From Bradyrhizobium sp. AZCC 1610 (GTDB lineage: Bacteria > Pseudomonadota > Alphaproteobacteria > Rhizobiales > Xanthobacteraceae): a stretch of 64,000 nt of DNA. The position numbers and the translations under genes are program-made. The stretch lies in contig NZ_JAZHRR010000001.1 in assembly GCF_036924515.1 (NCBI RefSeq), positions 5,613,001 through 5,677,000 of the forward strand, written 5' to 3'. Positions 16,337 through 25,414 of the stretch are shown piece after piece; position 1 is the first letter of the stretch, and each line of letters starts with the position of its first letter. Below the pieces are notes generated by a model, which was not told the DNA's origin, ran no database searches, and saw nothing but the letters and a program-made list of their open reading frames with translations.

Positions 16337-17155
16337 TCAGGGGCTCTTTGGTTTGTCGGCTTGCGTGCGCGCAACGGTGGCGCGGAAATCCTGGCGGGCG
16401 CGGTCGTTGGCCAGTGCGAAGCTCGGCCCGCGGCTCGGCTCGGTGCCATTGAGGCATCGCAACTGCACCCACATCTCGGCGCTCTTCAGCGCCACCGCTG
16501 CACAGTTCACCACGGGCGCATGACCGATCTTGAAGCCGTGCTCGCTCGCAATGAGGAGACCGGGCAACACGCCGGCCGGGATGATGACGTCGGCACCACG
16601 ATCGACGAGTGGCTGCGCGCAGGCCGAAAAGTCGCTCAGCATGCGCGCCCTTGCCACCGCATCGCCTGCGAACGCGGCGCTGAAATCCTCCGGACGGCAG
16701 CCCATCCCGGTGACGTGCACCACGCGGCCGGAAAGCCCGTAACGATCGGCCTGCTCGTAATGCCAGACCTCGAAAGCTGAATCGAGCGTGACAAGGCCGA
16801 GCCGCCGCCCAAGCTGCGAGGCCGCGAGCAGCGTGGCCTCACCAGCGCCGACCACCGGAATCGTCAGCGCCGAACGCAATTCGTACAATCCCGGATCCTG
16901 GAAGTGCCCCATGACATACGCGTCGAAGCCGTTCTCCTGCGCCGCGAGCCCGTTATCGACTGCCTGGATCGCGCAACGAAATTCGCTGAGGCGGCCGAAG
17001 TCGCGATCGGCGGGCGTGATGCCTTCAACGTGGACGCTGGTGCCGGGCGCCGCGATTTCGTTCAGATAGGCCGCAAGCCGCGCCATGTAGGGCGCGCTCG
17101 TAGCTTGGTCGACGAAGCTCTGCCAGAAGATGCGCACAGCGGGTATCCTGTTCAC
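16337..17155 (-). CDS. Asp/Glu/hydantoin racemase-superfamily protein lacking catalytic cysteines
   Basis: 272 residues from GTG 17155. The fold features of the hydantoin/Asp-Glu racemase family are visible: MGHFQDPGL, IPVVGAGEATLLAA, LGLVTLD and ADVIIPAG. The two cysteines used by racemases are not where expected: the first position reads GHFQDPGL instead of a CFxDPGL type, and the second region reads IIPAGVLPG rather than LGCAGM. A cysteine remains in PVVNCAAVAL. It is therefore probably not a classical racemase; a lyase, isomerase or decarboxylase activity is possible. First gene of the operon running to 11456. Confidence 0.8.
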   Translation of the reverse strand: MNRIPAVRIFWQSFVDQATSAPYMARLAAYLNEIAAPGTSVHVEGITPADRDFGRLSEFRCAIQAVDNGLAAQENGFDAYVMGHFQDPGLYELRSALTIPVVGAGEATLLAASQLGRRLGLVTLDSAFEVWHYEQADRYGLSGRVVHVTGMGCRPEDFSAAFAGDAVARARMLSDFSACAQPLVDRGADVIIPAGVLPGLLIASEHGFKIGHAPVVNCAAVALKSAEMWVQLRCLNGTEPSRGPSFALANDRARQDFRATVARTQADKPKSP

Positions 17156-17632
17156 AGGCTAAGCGTGCCGGTCCTCGAACCTTCGCAGCCTTGGAGGGCT
17201 GACGACACGCACATGCCGGTCACTGCGAAAGCGCGCCGTAGCGTGGCGCCATTCCATCGACCGAAATATTTCAACCACAAAATAATTTTGGCGTCAATTG
17301 AACCGCATGCCGATACGTTCAGCGCGCGACAAGATCGCGTGCTGAAAGGACAGGCAGGTAGCGCCTCGCCCTTTTGCACAGGCGAATTCAGCCTTCGCGG
17401 CCCGCACGCGCCGCGGCAAACTTTTTCCGCGGCGCACGAATCTGGCGTATTGACCTTCGGCCGATAAATACTTTAGGCTTTAAACAATTGGGCAGGCACC
17501 GGCGCCTGTACGGGCGCACGTCGCATTGGTAGTTGCGTTGATAAAGGCTCATCACTCGTGGCTGAGATCATCAACCTCGGAACAGCAAGCGCTGCGGGCG
17601 AATTCCCATTCGCCGCGGTTAAGCGGGGCGTT
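17156..17632. other. Intergenic region with promoter elements for the 17155-11456 operon
   Basis: 477 bp without a convincing gene. It is AT-richer than its surroundings near 17270-17300 and contains operator site 3. The alpha/beta hydrolase gene ends at 17633 on the same strand, so read-through is possible, but the size of the gap and the operator suggest a separate promoter for the racemase-led operon. Confidence 0.55.
17467..17485. promoter_or_regulatory. Putative MarR operator, site 3
   Basis: AATACTTTAGGCTTTAAAC. Read against the reverse complement of site 2, it shares AATACTTTA-GC-TAAA but with one extra base between the half sites. It lies about 310 bp upstream of the racemase-like gene. 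It is weaker than sites 1 and 2. Confidence 0.45.
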
Positions 17633-18457
17633 TCAGTTTCCGGACATCTGGGCGGCGATGAAATCGCGGACGAGGCCGGCGAAAGCCTCCGGCATCTGAT
17701 CGGGAAGCGGCACCATGCCTCCTGAGAGCTCGCGCAAGATGCTGCCTTCGATGGCTCCAGCGACCTTCGGAGCCACCGGATGAACGTGCGGATCGCCCGT
17801 CGGAGCAATGACCAGCGTGGGACAGCGGATCTGCCCCAGACGGTCCTCCATCCGATAGCGATTCACCACCCGGTGGCCTTCCGCCGCCATCTCTCCGGAC
17901 CGCAGGGCGTCGATCATGAAGCGCCGCAGCAGATCAGTATCACCAGCGGGATAGAACGGCTGCCGGCGCGCCCAGAGCTCAGCGAGATGAGCGCCGTCGG
18001 TACGCGCTTCCACATCGTCGATGACGCGCATGTCGTGGTGTTTCGCCCTGCGCGCTGCATCAACGAAAGGACAGGCCGAGAGCACCAGCGCGCTCACGCG
18101 CGCGGGCGCCGAAGCGGCCATTTCGACCGCGATCACCGCGCCGGTGTGATGACCGACGATCGCGGCCCGCGGTTCTTCCAGCGCATCGAGCAGCGCGAAC
18201 GCGCCCTCGGCCCACAGTTCAATCGAGGGGTCGCCGGCAGGCCGGTCCGAATCCCCGAAGCCGAGCGTATCCATCGCGATCGCGCGGAAATCGCGGCCGA
18301 GCAGCGGCAGCACGTCGCGGTATTCATCCCACGAGCGCGGCGTCTGGTGCAGCAGGAGAACAGGAAAACCGGTTCCCGCCATGGCGACGTGGATGCGGCC
18401 AAGACGCGTCGTGACGAAGCGGCGCTCGACGTTGGAACCGGTGCTGGTGGCGCTCAT
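17633..18457 (-). CDS. Alpha/beta hydrolase
   Basis: 274 residues from ATG 18457 (GGAG upstream). The oxyanion loop is LLLHQTPRSWDEY; the nucleophile elbow reads VGHHTGAVIAVE, with His in place of the usual Ser/Asp of GxSxG (G-H-H-T-G), which is unusual. The catalytic acid/His area is APTGDPHVHPVAPK and a C-terminal MVPLPDQMPEAF, with no clear HP motif. It belongs to the haloalkane dehalogenase/epoxide hydrolase-like branch. Substrate unknown; it is divergent from the Liv operon. Confidence 0.82.
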   Translation of the reverse strand: MSATSTGSNVERRFVTTRLGRIHVAMAGTGFPVLLLHQTPRSWDEYRDVLPLLGRDFRAIAMDTLGFGDSDRPAGDPSIELWAEGAFALLDALEEPRAAIVGHHTGAVIAVEMAASAPARVSALVLSACPFVDAARRAKHHDMRVIDDVEARTDGAHLAELWARRQPFYPAGDTDLLRRFMIDALRSGEMAAEGHRVVNRYRMEDRLGQIRCPTLVIAPTGDPHVHPVAPKVAGAIEGSILRELSGGMVPLPDQMPEAFAGLVRDFIAAQMSGN

Positions 18458-18596
18458 TTCATAACTCCATCCGGATGCGGGGACCAGGCCCGCGCCGGCT
18501 TTCGGCAACAACTGCGGCATCGATCGTGCTGGTCCGACCTCGATCCATGCTGACATTTCGCTCAGGTCGCGGCTGTTTTCAACCAAGGGGAATGCA

Positions 18597-19745
18597 ATGC
18601 GCAAGATGTTGAGTTTGACTGCCCTCATCGGCGGCCTCGTCGCGGCCTCGACCGCACAGGCCGACATCACGATCGGATTCGTGACGTCGCTCAGTGGCCC
18701 CGGCTCCTCGATCGGCATCCCGTACGGGCGCGGCATCCAGGCCGCCATGGAATACAAGAACGAAGTCAACGGCGAGAAGATCAAGCTGATCCAGCTCGAC
18801 GACGGCTCCGATCCCTCCGCCGCGACCCGCAACGCGCGCAAGCTCATCGAAGAAGAGAAGGTCGATCTCCTGATCGGCACCGCAACGGCGCCTTCAACCA
18901 TCGCGATGATGGCGGTCGCGACCGAACTGAAGGTGCCGATGATCGCCGTCTCCCCGGTGATCGGGCAGCCCAATCCCGCGGATCAATGGGGCATTTCCGT
19001 TCCGCAGCCCGCCTCGCTGCTGGTCAAGGTCGTCGCCGACCGCATGAAGCGCGATGCCATGAAGAACATCGGCTATATCGGCTTCTCCGACGCCTGGGGC
19101 GATCTCGTCTACAACGGAGCCAAGGCGGTGGAAACCGACGACGGCATCAAGGTGCTGACCAACGAGCGCTACGCGCGCGTCGATACGTCGGTCACCGGCC
19201 AGATCCTTAAAGTTCTCGCCGTGCGTCCGGATGCCGTGCTGATCGGCGGATCAGGCACGCAGGGCGCGCTGCCGCTGCTCGCGCTCGGCGAACGTGGCTT
19301 CAAGGGCAAGACCTACGGCACAGTTGCACTGGTCAATCCCGATTTCGTGCGCGTCGGCGGCAAGGCCGCGGAAGGCATTCAGGTCTCGGCCGGTCCGGTC
19401 ATCGTGGCCGAGCAGCTTCCCGACAACCATTTCGCCAAGAAGCTCGCGCTCGACTTTCGCGCCGCCTTCCTGAAAGCCAACAATGTCCCGACCACGGACG
19501 GGTTCTCGGCCTACTCCTTCGACGGCTGGATGATCTTCACGTCCGCTGCGGCGCGCGCGCTGAAGACCGCGAAACCCGGCACCGTCGAATTCCGCAAGGC
19601 CATGCGCGACGAGATCCTCAACACCAGGGAGCTCTCGGGCGTGCACGCGGTCTACAACTTCAAGCCCGGCGCCTACCACGGCGTGGACGAGCGCGCGCTG
19701 GTGATCGTCCGCCTGAACAACGGCGCCTGGACCTACCAGCCCTGA
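18597..19745 (+). CDS. Branched-chain amino acid-type ABC transporter substrate-binding protein (second)
   Basis: 382 residues. Signal peptide of about 22 residues ending STAQA, then DITIGFVTSLSGPGSSIG. It is a paralogue of the protein at 11456. It heads the transport operon: permease, permease-ATPase fusion and ATPase follow with short gaps or overlaps. Having two binding proteins and one permease set suggests the transporter serves two related ligands. Confidence 0.94.
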   Translation: MRKMLSLTALIGGLVAASTAQADITIGFVTSLSGPGSSIGIPYGRGIQAAMEYKNEVNGEKIKLIQLDDGSDPSAATRNARKLIEEEKVDLLIGTATAPSTIAMMAVATELKVPMIAVSPVIGQPNPADQWGISVPQPASLLVKVVADRMKRDAMKNIGYIGFSDAWGDLVYNGAKAVETDDGIKVLTNERYARVDTSVTGQILKVLAVRPDAVLIGGSGTQGALPLLALGERGFKGKTYGTVALVNPDFVRVGGKAAEGIQVSAGPVIVAEQLPDNHFAKKLALDFRAAFLKANNVPTTDGFSAYSFDGWMIFTSAAARALKTAKPGTVEFRKAMRDEILNTRELSGVHAVYNFKPGAYHGVDERALVIVRLNNGAWTYQP

Positions 19746-19783
19746 GCGGTACCTGCGGGTAACACGGAAGGACGGCCGACGGC

Positions 19784-20827
19784 ATGACGGCAGATATCGC
19801 AGCGATCCTTGCGATCGACGGAATAGCGACCGGGGCGGTCTACGCCCTGGTGGCGATCGGCACCGTGCTGATCTTCACCGTAACGCGGGTGATCTTCATT
19901 CCGTTCGGCGACATCGCAGCCTTTACCGCGCTGACGCTGGCAGCGCTCGACGCCAGGCAGCTTCCCGGAACGGTCGGGCTTGTCGTCGTGCTGGCCTGCA
20001 TGGCCTGCGTGATGGAGGTCATCTCGCTGGCGCGCACAGGCGAACTCCGCGCGGTGCCGAAGGCCGTCCTCGGCTATCTCGTGTTGCCCTTGATTGTCGT
20101 CGGCATCGTCTGGCTGACGATGCGCTTCAATCCGCCGATGCCGGTCCGGATCGTGCTGGCGCTGCTCTTGATCATGCCGATCTCGCCGCTCCTGGACCGG
20201 ATCGTGTTCCGCCCAATCGCGGACGCCTCGGTTCTGTTGTTGCTGACGGTCTCGGTCGCGCTGCACTTCGCGCTGGTCGGACTTGGCTTGCTGTTCTTCG
20301 GCCCTGAAGGCGTCAGGACCGAGCCGCTGACGTCGATGGCAATGGAGATCGCCGGTGTTCACGTTTCCGGACAGACGATACTGATCCTGGCGGCAGCGCT
20401 GGTGTTCAGCGGCCTGCTGTTTCTCTTTTTCGACTTCACGCTGGTTGGCAAGGCGCTGCGCGCGACCGCCCTCAACCGCACGGGCGCCCGGCTGATGGGA
20501 ATCAGGCCGGCGCGCGCCGGGACCATCGCCTACCTGCTGGGATCGCTGATGGCGGGCGTCTCCGGCATCCTGATCGCACCTGTGAACACCATCTTCTACG
20601 ACTCCGGATTCCTGCTCGGCCTGAAAGCCTTTGTCGGCGCCATCGTCGGCGGCATGGCCAGCTATCCAGGCGCGGCGCTAGGTGCGTTCGGCGTCGGCAT
20701 TATCGAGAGCTTCGCTTCATTCCAGAGCAGCACCTTGAAGGACGTCATCGTCTTCTCGCTGTTGATCCCCGTCCTGCTCTGGCGCTCGCTCGCCTCGCAT
20801 CATTCCGAAGAGGAAGTCGAGGAATGA
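19784..20827 (+). CDS. Liv-type ABC transporter permease (LivH-like)
   Basis: 347 residues, inner-membrane permease with many hydrophobic segments. It starts AAILAIDGIATGAVYALVAIGTVLIFTVTRVI, the LivH N-terminal pattern (AxGAxYALVAxG), and ends with the conserved GLKAFVGAIVGGMASYPGAALGAFGVGIIES. GGAAGG-like bases precede ATG 19784. Its stop overlaps the start of the next gene by four bases. Confidence 0.94.
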   Translation: MTADIAAILAIDGIATGAVYALVAIGTVLIFTVTRVIFIPFGDIAAFTALTLAALDARQLPGTVGLVVVLACMACVMEVISLARTGELRAVPKAVLGYLVLPLIVVGIVWLTMRFNPPMPVRIVLALLLIMPISPLLDRIVFRPIADASVLLLLTVSVALHFALVGLGLLFFGPEGVRTEPLTSMAMEIAGVHVSGQTILILAAALVFSGLLFLFFDFTLVGKALRATALNRTGARLMGIRPARAGTIAYLLGSLMAGVSGILIAPVNTIFYDSGFLLGLKAFVGAIVGGMASYPGAALGAFGVGIIESFASFQSSTLKDVIVFSLLIPVLLWRSLASHHSEEEVEE

Positions 20828-22593
20828 CACTGCAGCAGATCCGTCTCATCATTGCCGCGGCGATCGCCTGCCTCGTGGCGGCGCCCTTCGTGCTCAATCC
20901 GTTCAGCGTCACATTGTTGAACTACATCGGCATCTACGCGCTTGCCGCCATTGGGCTGGCGCTATTGACCGGGGTCGGCGGCATCGTTTCGTTCGGCCAG
21001 GCAGCCTTCGTCGGCGTCGCCGCTTACTCAACTGCCTGGGTCACGGCGGTGAACGGCTACTCGCCATGGCTCGGGCTGGTGCTGGCGGTCGTCCTTACCT
21101 GCAGCATTGCTGCGATCCTGGGCTTCGTGACGCTGCGCCTGGGGGGCCACTTCCTGTCGCTGAGCACAGTCGCCTGGGGACTGGCGATCGCGTTCCTGTT
21201 CGGCAACATCGATGGCCTCGGTCAACACAACGGCATCTCCGGCATTCCGCCGATCTCGATCGGCCCGCTCGCCTTGGTCGAGAGCCGGCAGATCTATTTC
21301 CTGATCTGGGCGATCGTCGTTGCGATCCTCCTCCTCTGCTACAATCTGCTCGACTCCCGCATCGGCCGCGCGATGCGCGCGCTCCGCGGCGGTAATACCC
21401 TGGTCGAAAGCCTCGGGATCAGCGCATTCCAGATCAAGCTGGTGACGTTCGTCATCGCCGCCTTCCTCGGCGCGCTGTCCGGATGGCTCTATGCCCATCT
21501 CGGCCGTTTCGTCAGCCCCGGACCATTCGAGGCCGGCATGGGCATCGAATATCTGATGATGGCGATGGTCGGCGGCGCCGGCAGCATTTTGGGCGGCGTG
21601 GTGGGTGCGGCGATCGTCACGCTTCTGAAGAATTCCGTGCAGGACTACCTGCCGCTGATCGCCAAGGGCGCTTCCGGCCAGCTCGAGATCGTAGCGTTCT
21701 CGGCGCTGTTCATCCTGTTCCTGCAGCGCGCCCGGCAGGGCATCGTCCCGTTCCTCGCGGGTTTTCTCCCGGGCCTCAAACTATCCCGCCCGCAAGCGGC
21801 GGCGCCGTTGCCGCGCCGCGAGCAACCGCCGCCCGGCACGCTGCTTCTTGAAGTGAGCGACGCGCAGCGGCGATTTGGCGGCCTCGTCGCCGTCAACAAT
21901 GTCAGCTTCGACGTGAAGTCCGGCGAGATCCTCGGGCTGATTGGGCCGAACGGCGCCGGCAAGACCACGATGTTCAACCTGCTCACGGGCGCGCTCCGCG
22001 CCAACAGCGGCGAGATCGCGTTTGCGGGACGATCGATCAGCCGCGACCAGCAGTTCCACATCGCCCGCTCCGGAATCTCCCGCACCTTCCAGCACGTCAA
22101 GCTGCGCCCGCGCATGACGCTGCTCGACAACGTGCTGCTCGGTACCTATTCGCGCACCAAAACCGGCCTGCTCGCCGGCGCCCTGCGCCTGAACCGGGCG
22201 GAAGAAGCCAGCGCACGCTACGAGGCGCTGCGGCAGCTCGAACGGGTCGGGCTCGGCGACAAGCCGTTCGAGCTCGCCGGCAACCTGCCGCTGGGCAATC
22301 AGCGCGTGCTCGAGATCGCCCGCGCGCTCGCCGCCGATCCGACGCTGCTCGTCCTCGACGAACCGGCAGCCGGCCTGCGTCGCCAGGAAAAGCTCAAGCT
22401 CGCCGAACTGCTGCGGTCGCTGCGCGCGGACCACCTGACCATCCTTCTCGTCGAGCACGACATGGAGTTCGTGATGTCGCTGGTCGACCGCATCGTAGTG
22501 CTCGATTTCGGCTCAAAGCTCTGCGAAGGCGAACCGGCGGCGATCCGCAGCGACGCCCGCGTCCAGGAAGCCTATCTCGGAGGTGTCGCGTGA
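20824..22593 (+). CDS. Fused Liv permease (LivM-like) and ATPase (LivG-like)
   Basis: 589 residues. Residues ~1-305 are a LivM-type permease (TGVGGIVSFGQAAFVGVAAY, MAMVGGAGSILGGVVGAA). A proline-rich linker of about 25 residues follows (PQAAAPLPRREQPPPG). Residues ~338-589 are a LivG-type ATPase with Walker A GPNGAGKTT near 374, signature LPLGNQRVLEIARAL near 487, Walker B LLVLDEPAAGL near 508 and the switch LLVEHDM. The signature's LPLGNQ replaces the more usual LSYGxQ. Such fusions occur in the family; they fix the stoichiometry of the two subunits. Overlaps both neighbours by four bases. Confidence 0.95.
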   Translation: MTLQQIRLIIAAAIACLVAAPFVLNPFSVTLLNYIGIYALAAIGLALLTGVGGIVSFGQAAFVGVAAYSTAWVTAVNGYSPWLGLVLAVVLTCSIAAILGFVTLRLGGHFLSLSTVAWGLAIAFLFGNIDGLGQHNGISGIPPISIGPLALVESRQIYFLIWAIVVAILLLCYNLLDSRIGRAMRALRGGNTLVESLGISAFQIKLVTFVIAAFLGALSGWLYAHLGRFVSPGPFEAGMGIEYLMMAMVGGAGSILGGVVGAAIVTLLKNSVQDYLPLIAKGASGQLEIVAFSALFILFLQRARQGIVPFLAGFLPGLKLSRPQAAAPLPRREQPPPGTLLLEVSDAQRRFGGLVAVNNVSFDVKSGEILGLIGPNGAGKTTMFNLLTGALRANSGEIAFAGRSISRDQQFHIARSGISRTFQHVKLRPRMTLLDNVLLGTYSRTKTGLLAGALRLNRAEEASARYEALRQLERVGLGDKPFELAGNLPLGNQRVLEIARALAADPTLLVLDEPAAGLRRQEKLKLAELLRSLRADHLTILLVEHDMEFVMSLVDRIVVLDFGSKLCEGEPAAIRSDARVQEAYLGGVA

Positions 22594-23303
22594 CACAGAT
22601 GTTCTCGATCGAGAATGTCTCGGTCGCCTACGGCAAGGTGGAGGCGGTGCGGAACGTCTCGCTGTCCGTCGAGCAGGGGCAGATCGTGACCGTGATCGGT
22701 CCGAACGGCGCCGGCAAGACCACCCTCCTGATGGCGGCGATCGGGCTTCTGAAGTCCACCGGGCGGATGGTCTTTCAGGGGACTGATCTTGCGCGGATCG
22801 ATGTCGAGGGCCGCGTCGAACGAGGCCTCTGCCTCGTGCCCGAGAAGCGCGAACTGTTCGCCGACATGTCGGTCGCCGACAATCTGTTGCTCGGCACCTA
22901 CAGCCTGCGCGATCGCTCGACAACACGTAAGAGCCTCGACGACGTGTTCGACCGTTTCCCACGGCTGAAGGAGCGCAGCAAGCAGGCTGCCGGCACGCTG
23001 TCGGGCGGCGAGCGGCAGATGCTGGCGCTCGGCCGCGCGCTGATGGCGAGGCCGAAACTCCTCGTCCTCGATGAACCCAGTCTCGGCCTCGCGCCGCTGA
23101 TCGTCCGCGAAATCTTCCGCACCATCGCCTCGCTGCGGAGCCTCGGCGTTTCCGTCCTGCTCGTCGAGCAGAACGCCCGCGCAGCGCTGGAGACCGCGGA
23201 TTACGGCTATGTGCTGGAGACCGGCGAGATCATCCAGTCCGGTCCGGCGGACACGCTGATCCACGACCCGAAACTGATCGCGGCGTATCTCGGCGGTCAC
23301 TGA
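22590..23303 (+). CDS. Liv-type ABC transporter ATPase (LivF-like)
   Basis: 237 residues from a GTG start overlapping the previous stop. Walker A GPNGAGKTT is near residue 34, signature LSGGERQMLALGRAL near 137, Walker B LLVLDEPSLGL near 158 and the His-switch position reads LLVEQN, normal for LivF. It completes the transporter. It converges with the 3-hydroxyacyl-CoA dehydrogenase gene. Confidence 0.95.
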   Translation: MTQMFSIENVSVAYGKVEAVRNVSLSVEQGQIVTVIGPNGAGKTTLLMAAIGLLKSTGRMVFQGTDLARIDVEGRVERGLCLVPEKRELFADMSVADNLLLGTYSLRDRSTTRKSLDDVFDRFPRLKERSKQAAGTLSGGERQMLALGRALMARPKLLVLDEPSLGLAPLIVREIFRTIASLRSLGVSVLLVEQNARAALETADYGYVLETGEIIQSGPADTLIHDPKLIAAYLGGH

Positions 23304-23325
23304 CGCGAGGCGCGCCGCGCCCCGT

Positions 23326-24303
23326 TCAAGCGACGGGTTCCCGGGCAAGACCCATGGCCCGCAGCGCCGCGGCAAAGGCCGCAAGACGCTTCTCGCGATA
23401 GGCGGCCTGGTCGACGCCTTCGTAGTTCATGAATCCCTGCCCGGTCTTCATGCCGATGCGTCCCTCGCGCATATTCGCCGCGATGATGTCAGGTGCGGCG
23501 TAACGACTATCGCCGAGCGCCTCGACCAGATAGCGGCTGGCATGGTGCAGGATATCGCCGCCGCCCCAGTCGATGAACTCGAGCAGGCCGAGCACCGCGA
23601 AGCGGAATCCGAAGCCATAGATCACGGCCTTGTCGATATCCTCCGCCGACGCGACGCCCTCCTCCACCATGCGGGCGGCTTCGTTCATCGCCAGCGCCTG
23701 GATTCTGGGAACGATGAAACCCGGCCGTGCCGCGCAGACGACCGGCACCTTGCCGATGCCTTCGAGCAAACTCTTCATCCGCTCCGTGACCTCCGGCGCG
23801 GTGAGCCTACCGGGTGACAATTCGATCAACGGCACCAGATAGGCCGGATTGAGCCAGTGCGCATTGAGGAAGCGGCCGGGATGCTCGATCGATCCCGCAA
23901 GATCGTCGACCAGTATGGTCGACGTAGTCGAAGCGATGATCGGGCCTTCGCCCGCCAGCCGCGACGCCTCGACCAGCGCGGCCTGCTTCAAGCTGAGGAT
24001 TTCCGGCATTCCTTCGAAGATGACATCGCAGCGCGGCAGCGCCGCAGCCGCCTCCTGCCGGGACGCGATCGTGATCCGTTCGACAATCGTGGACACAAGC
24101 TCTGCCGGGAGTAGATCGATGCGCGAGAGAATCTCGAGTGTCGAGCGGATTTCAGCTTTGGCCTCAACCGCAAGCGCCTCAAATGCCGCAGCTTCCCGTT
24201 CCTTGAAGTCGACGACGACGACCTGGTGACCGGCGAATGCGAACACGACCGCAATCCCGCGACCCATTCGTCCGGCGCCGAGGCATCCGATGACCGGCTT
24301 CAT
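23326..24303 (-). CDS. 3-hydroxyacyl-CoA dehydrogenase
   Basis: 325 residues from ATG 24303. NAD-binding GCLGAGRMGRGIAVVFAFAGH at the N-terminus; the substrate region FLNAHWLNPAYLVPLIELSPG and PGFIVPRIQALAMNEAARMVEEGVAS match the HADH family (L-3-hydroxyacyl-CoA/hydroxybutyryl-CoA dehydrogenase). It is the last gene of the minus-strand operon that begins at 29784, and overlaps the upstream gene by four bases. In this pathway it could oxidise a side-chain 3-hydroxyacyl-CoA. Confidence 0.92.
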   Translation of the reverse strand: MKPVIGCLGAGRMGRGIAVVFAFAGHQVVVVDFKEREAAAFEALAVEAKAEIRSTLEILSRIDLLPAELVSTIVERITIASRQEAAAALPRCDVIFEGMPEILSLKQAALVEASRLAGEGPIIASTTSTILVDDLAGSIEHPGRFLNAHWLNPAYLVPLIELSPGRLTAPEVTERMKSLLEGIGKVPVVCAARPGFIVPRIQALAMNEAARMVEEGVASAEDIDKAVIYGFGFRFAVLGLLEFIDWGGGDILHHASRYLVEALGDSRYAAPDIIAANMREGRIGMKTGQGFMNYEGVDQAAYREKRLAAFAAALRAMGLAREPVA

Positions 24304-25391
24304 CGAAAACCCTCGGCCAAAAGATTTTGCAAGGCGGCTCGGTCGAGATCGCCGAGGCCGAGCGAAGACAAGGTCCGGCCCTCCACCGCGAAATCCTTGC
24401 CGGTGATGGCGGAACCGATCGCGAGGAACGCCTTGACGAGCGGCGTTTGCACACCCGCAAGGCCTGCGACTGATGCGAGAAACGACAGGCCGAGACGCAA
24501 ATCCTCCAGCATATAGCGATGCTCGACGAGAATGAGGCGTTCCGACCAATCGCCGGAATCCGTAAGCTGGTCGTGGGCATCGCGCGCATACATCCAGGGC
24601 TCTCCGTCGCGCGAATAGTGGTCGGCAAGGGGGAAATGCGGCCCTCCGTAGCCAAGCGCCTCGCGGATGGCGATGCGTTCGGCATCGAGCGCGTCCGTGA
24701 CGCGGCGGATCGCCGGCTGGGTTCCTTCCTTGTGGATGTCCCATTTGTCGAAATGTTCGATCGGGCCGGCGTTCATGGTGATGAGCGGCGGATGAATGAT
24801 CGGGCCGGCATTCATCAGCGCGCCCGACAGCGCGTCGCCGCATGGCTCGATGGCGTTCGGAAACGCGCGTCCGATCACGCCGAGCGCGTGCGGGGCAAGA
24901 CGCAACGGAAACACCCCGGTCGGCAACCGCGCGCCCCTGCCGGAGATGCGCACGGCATAAGGACCCTGCTTGCGCGCCAGCCACGGCAGGGTCCCGGTCT
25001 CCGCGGTTGCGATCTCGGCGCGGTTGCCCGCGTCTTTCGCAGCGCGGGCGAAGATGTAGGAGCCGAACGTGCCGGGCGGCAGGAACACCACCTGGCCTTC
25101 GCGCAGATGCGGCGCGGCCAATTCAGCGATTGCGGGCTGCGCGAAGGCCGGCGCTGGACACAGAATGAGATCGGCTGCGTCGATGGCTTCCGCGATCGAA
25201 GACGTGACCATAGCCAGCCTGATATCACGGCGGCCCGATCGATCGATGACCGTTATCATGCCGCCCTGCGCACGATGCGCCTCGACATCTCCAGGACTTC
25301 GCCGCCACAACCGGACTTCGTGACCGGCCAAGGCGAAGTCGCCGGCGGCCGCGAACGAACCGTTGCCGCCACCCAACACTGCAATCTTCAC
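24300..25391 (-). CDS. NAD/NADP octopine/nopaline dehydrogenase-family protein
   Basis: 363 residues. GTG at 25391 with GGAGG five bases upstream is chosen over longer starts. The N-terminus VKIAVLGGGNGSFAAAGDFALAGHEVRLW is a Rossmann fold; the C-terminal helical domain (MNAGPIIHPPLITMNAGPI, then HFDKWDIHKEG) matches octopine/opine dehydrogenases. These reductively join an amino acid and a 2-oxo acid, or run in reverse. The substrate is unknown. It is translationally coupled to the 3-hydroxyacyl-CoA dehydrogenase gene. Confidence 0.85.
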   Translation of the reverse strand: MKIAVLGGGNGSFAAAGDFALAGHEVRLWRRSPGDVEAHRAQGGMITVIDRSGRRDIRLAMVTSSIAEAIDAADLILCPAPAFAQPAIAELAAPHLREGQVVFLPPGTFGSYIFARAAKDAGNRAEIATAETGTLPWLARKQGPYAVRISGRGARLPTGVFPLRLAPHALGVIGRAFPNAIEPCGDALSGALMNAGPIIHPPLITMNAGPIEHFDKWDIHKEGTQPAIRRVTDALDAERIAIREALGYGGPHFPLADHYSRDGEPWMYARDAHDQLTDSGDWSERLILVEHRYMLEDLRLGLSFLASVAGLAGVQTPLVKAFLAIGSAITGKDFAVEGRTLSSLGLGDLDRAALQNLLAEGFR

Positions 25392-25414
25392 GACGTCCTC
25401 CGCTTCAGATCCCG

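Noticed and set aside
23326..24984. Minus-strand frame extended to 552 residues as a fusion
   Set aside because: The N-terminal extension is an out-of-frame reading of the octopine dehydrogenase-like gene; the true start is ATG 24303.
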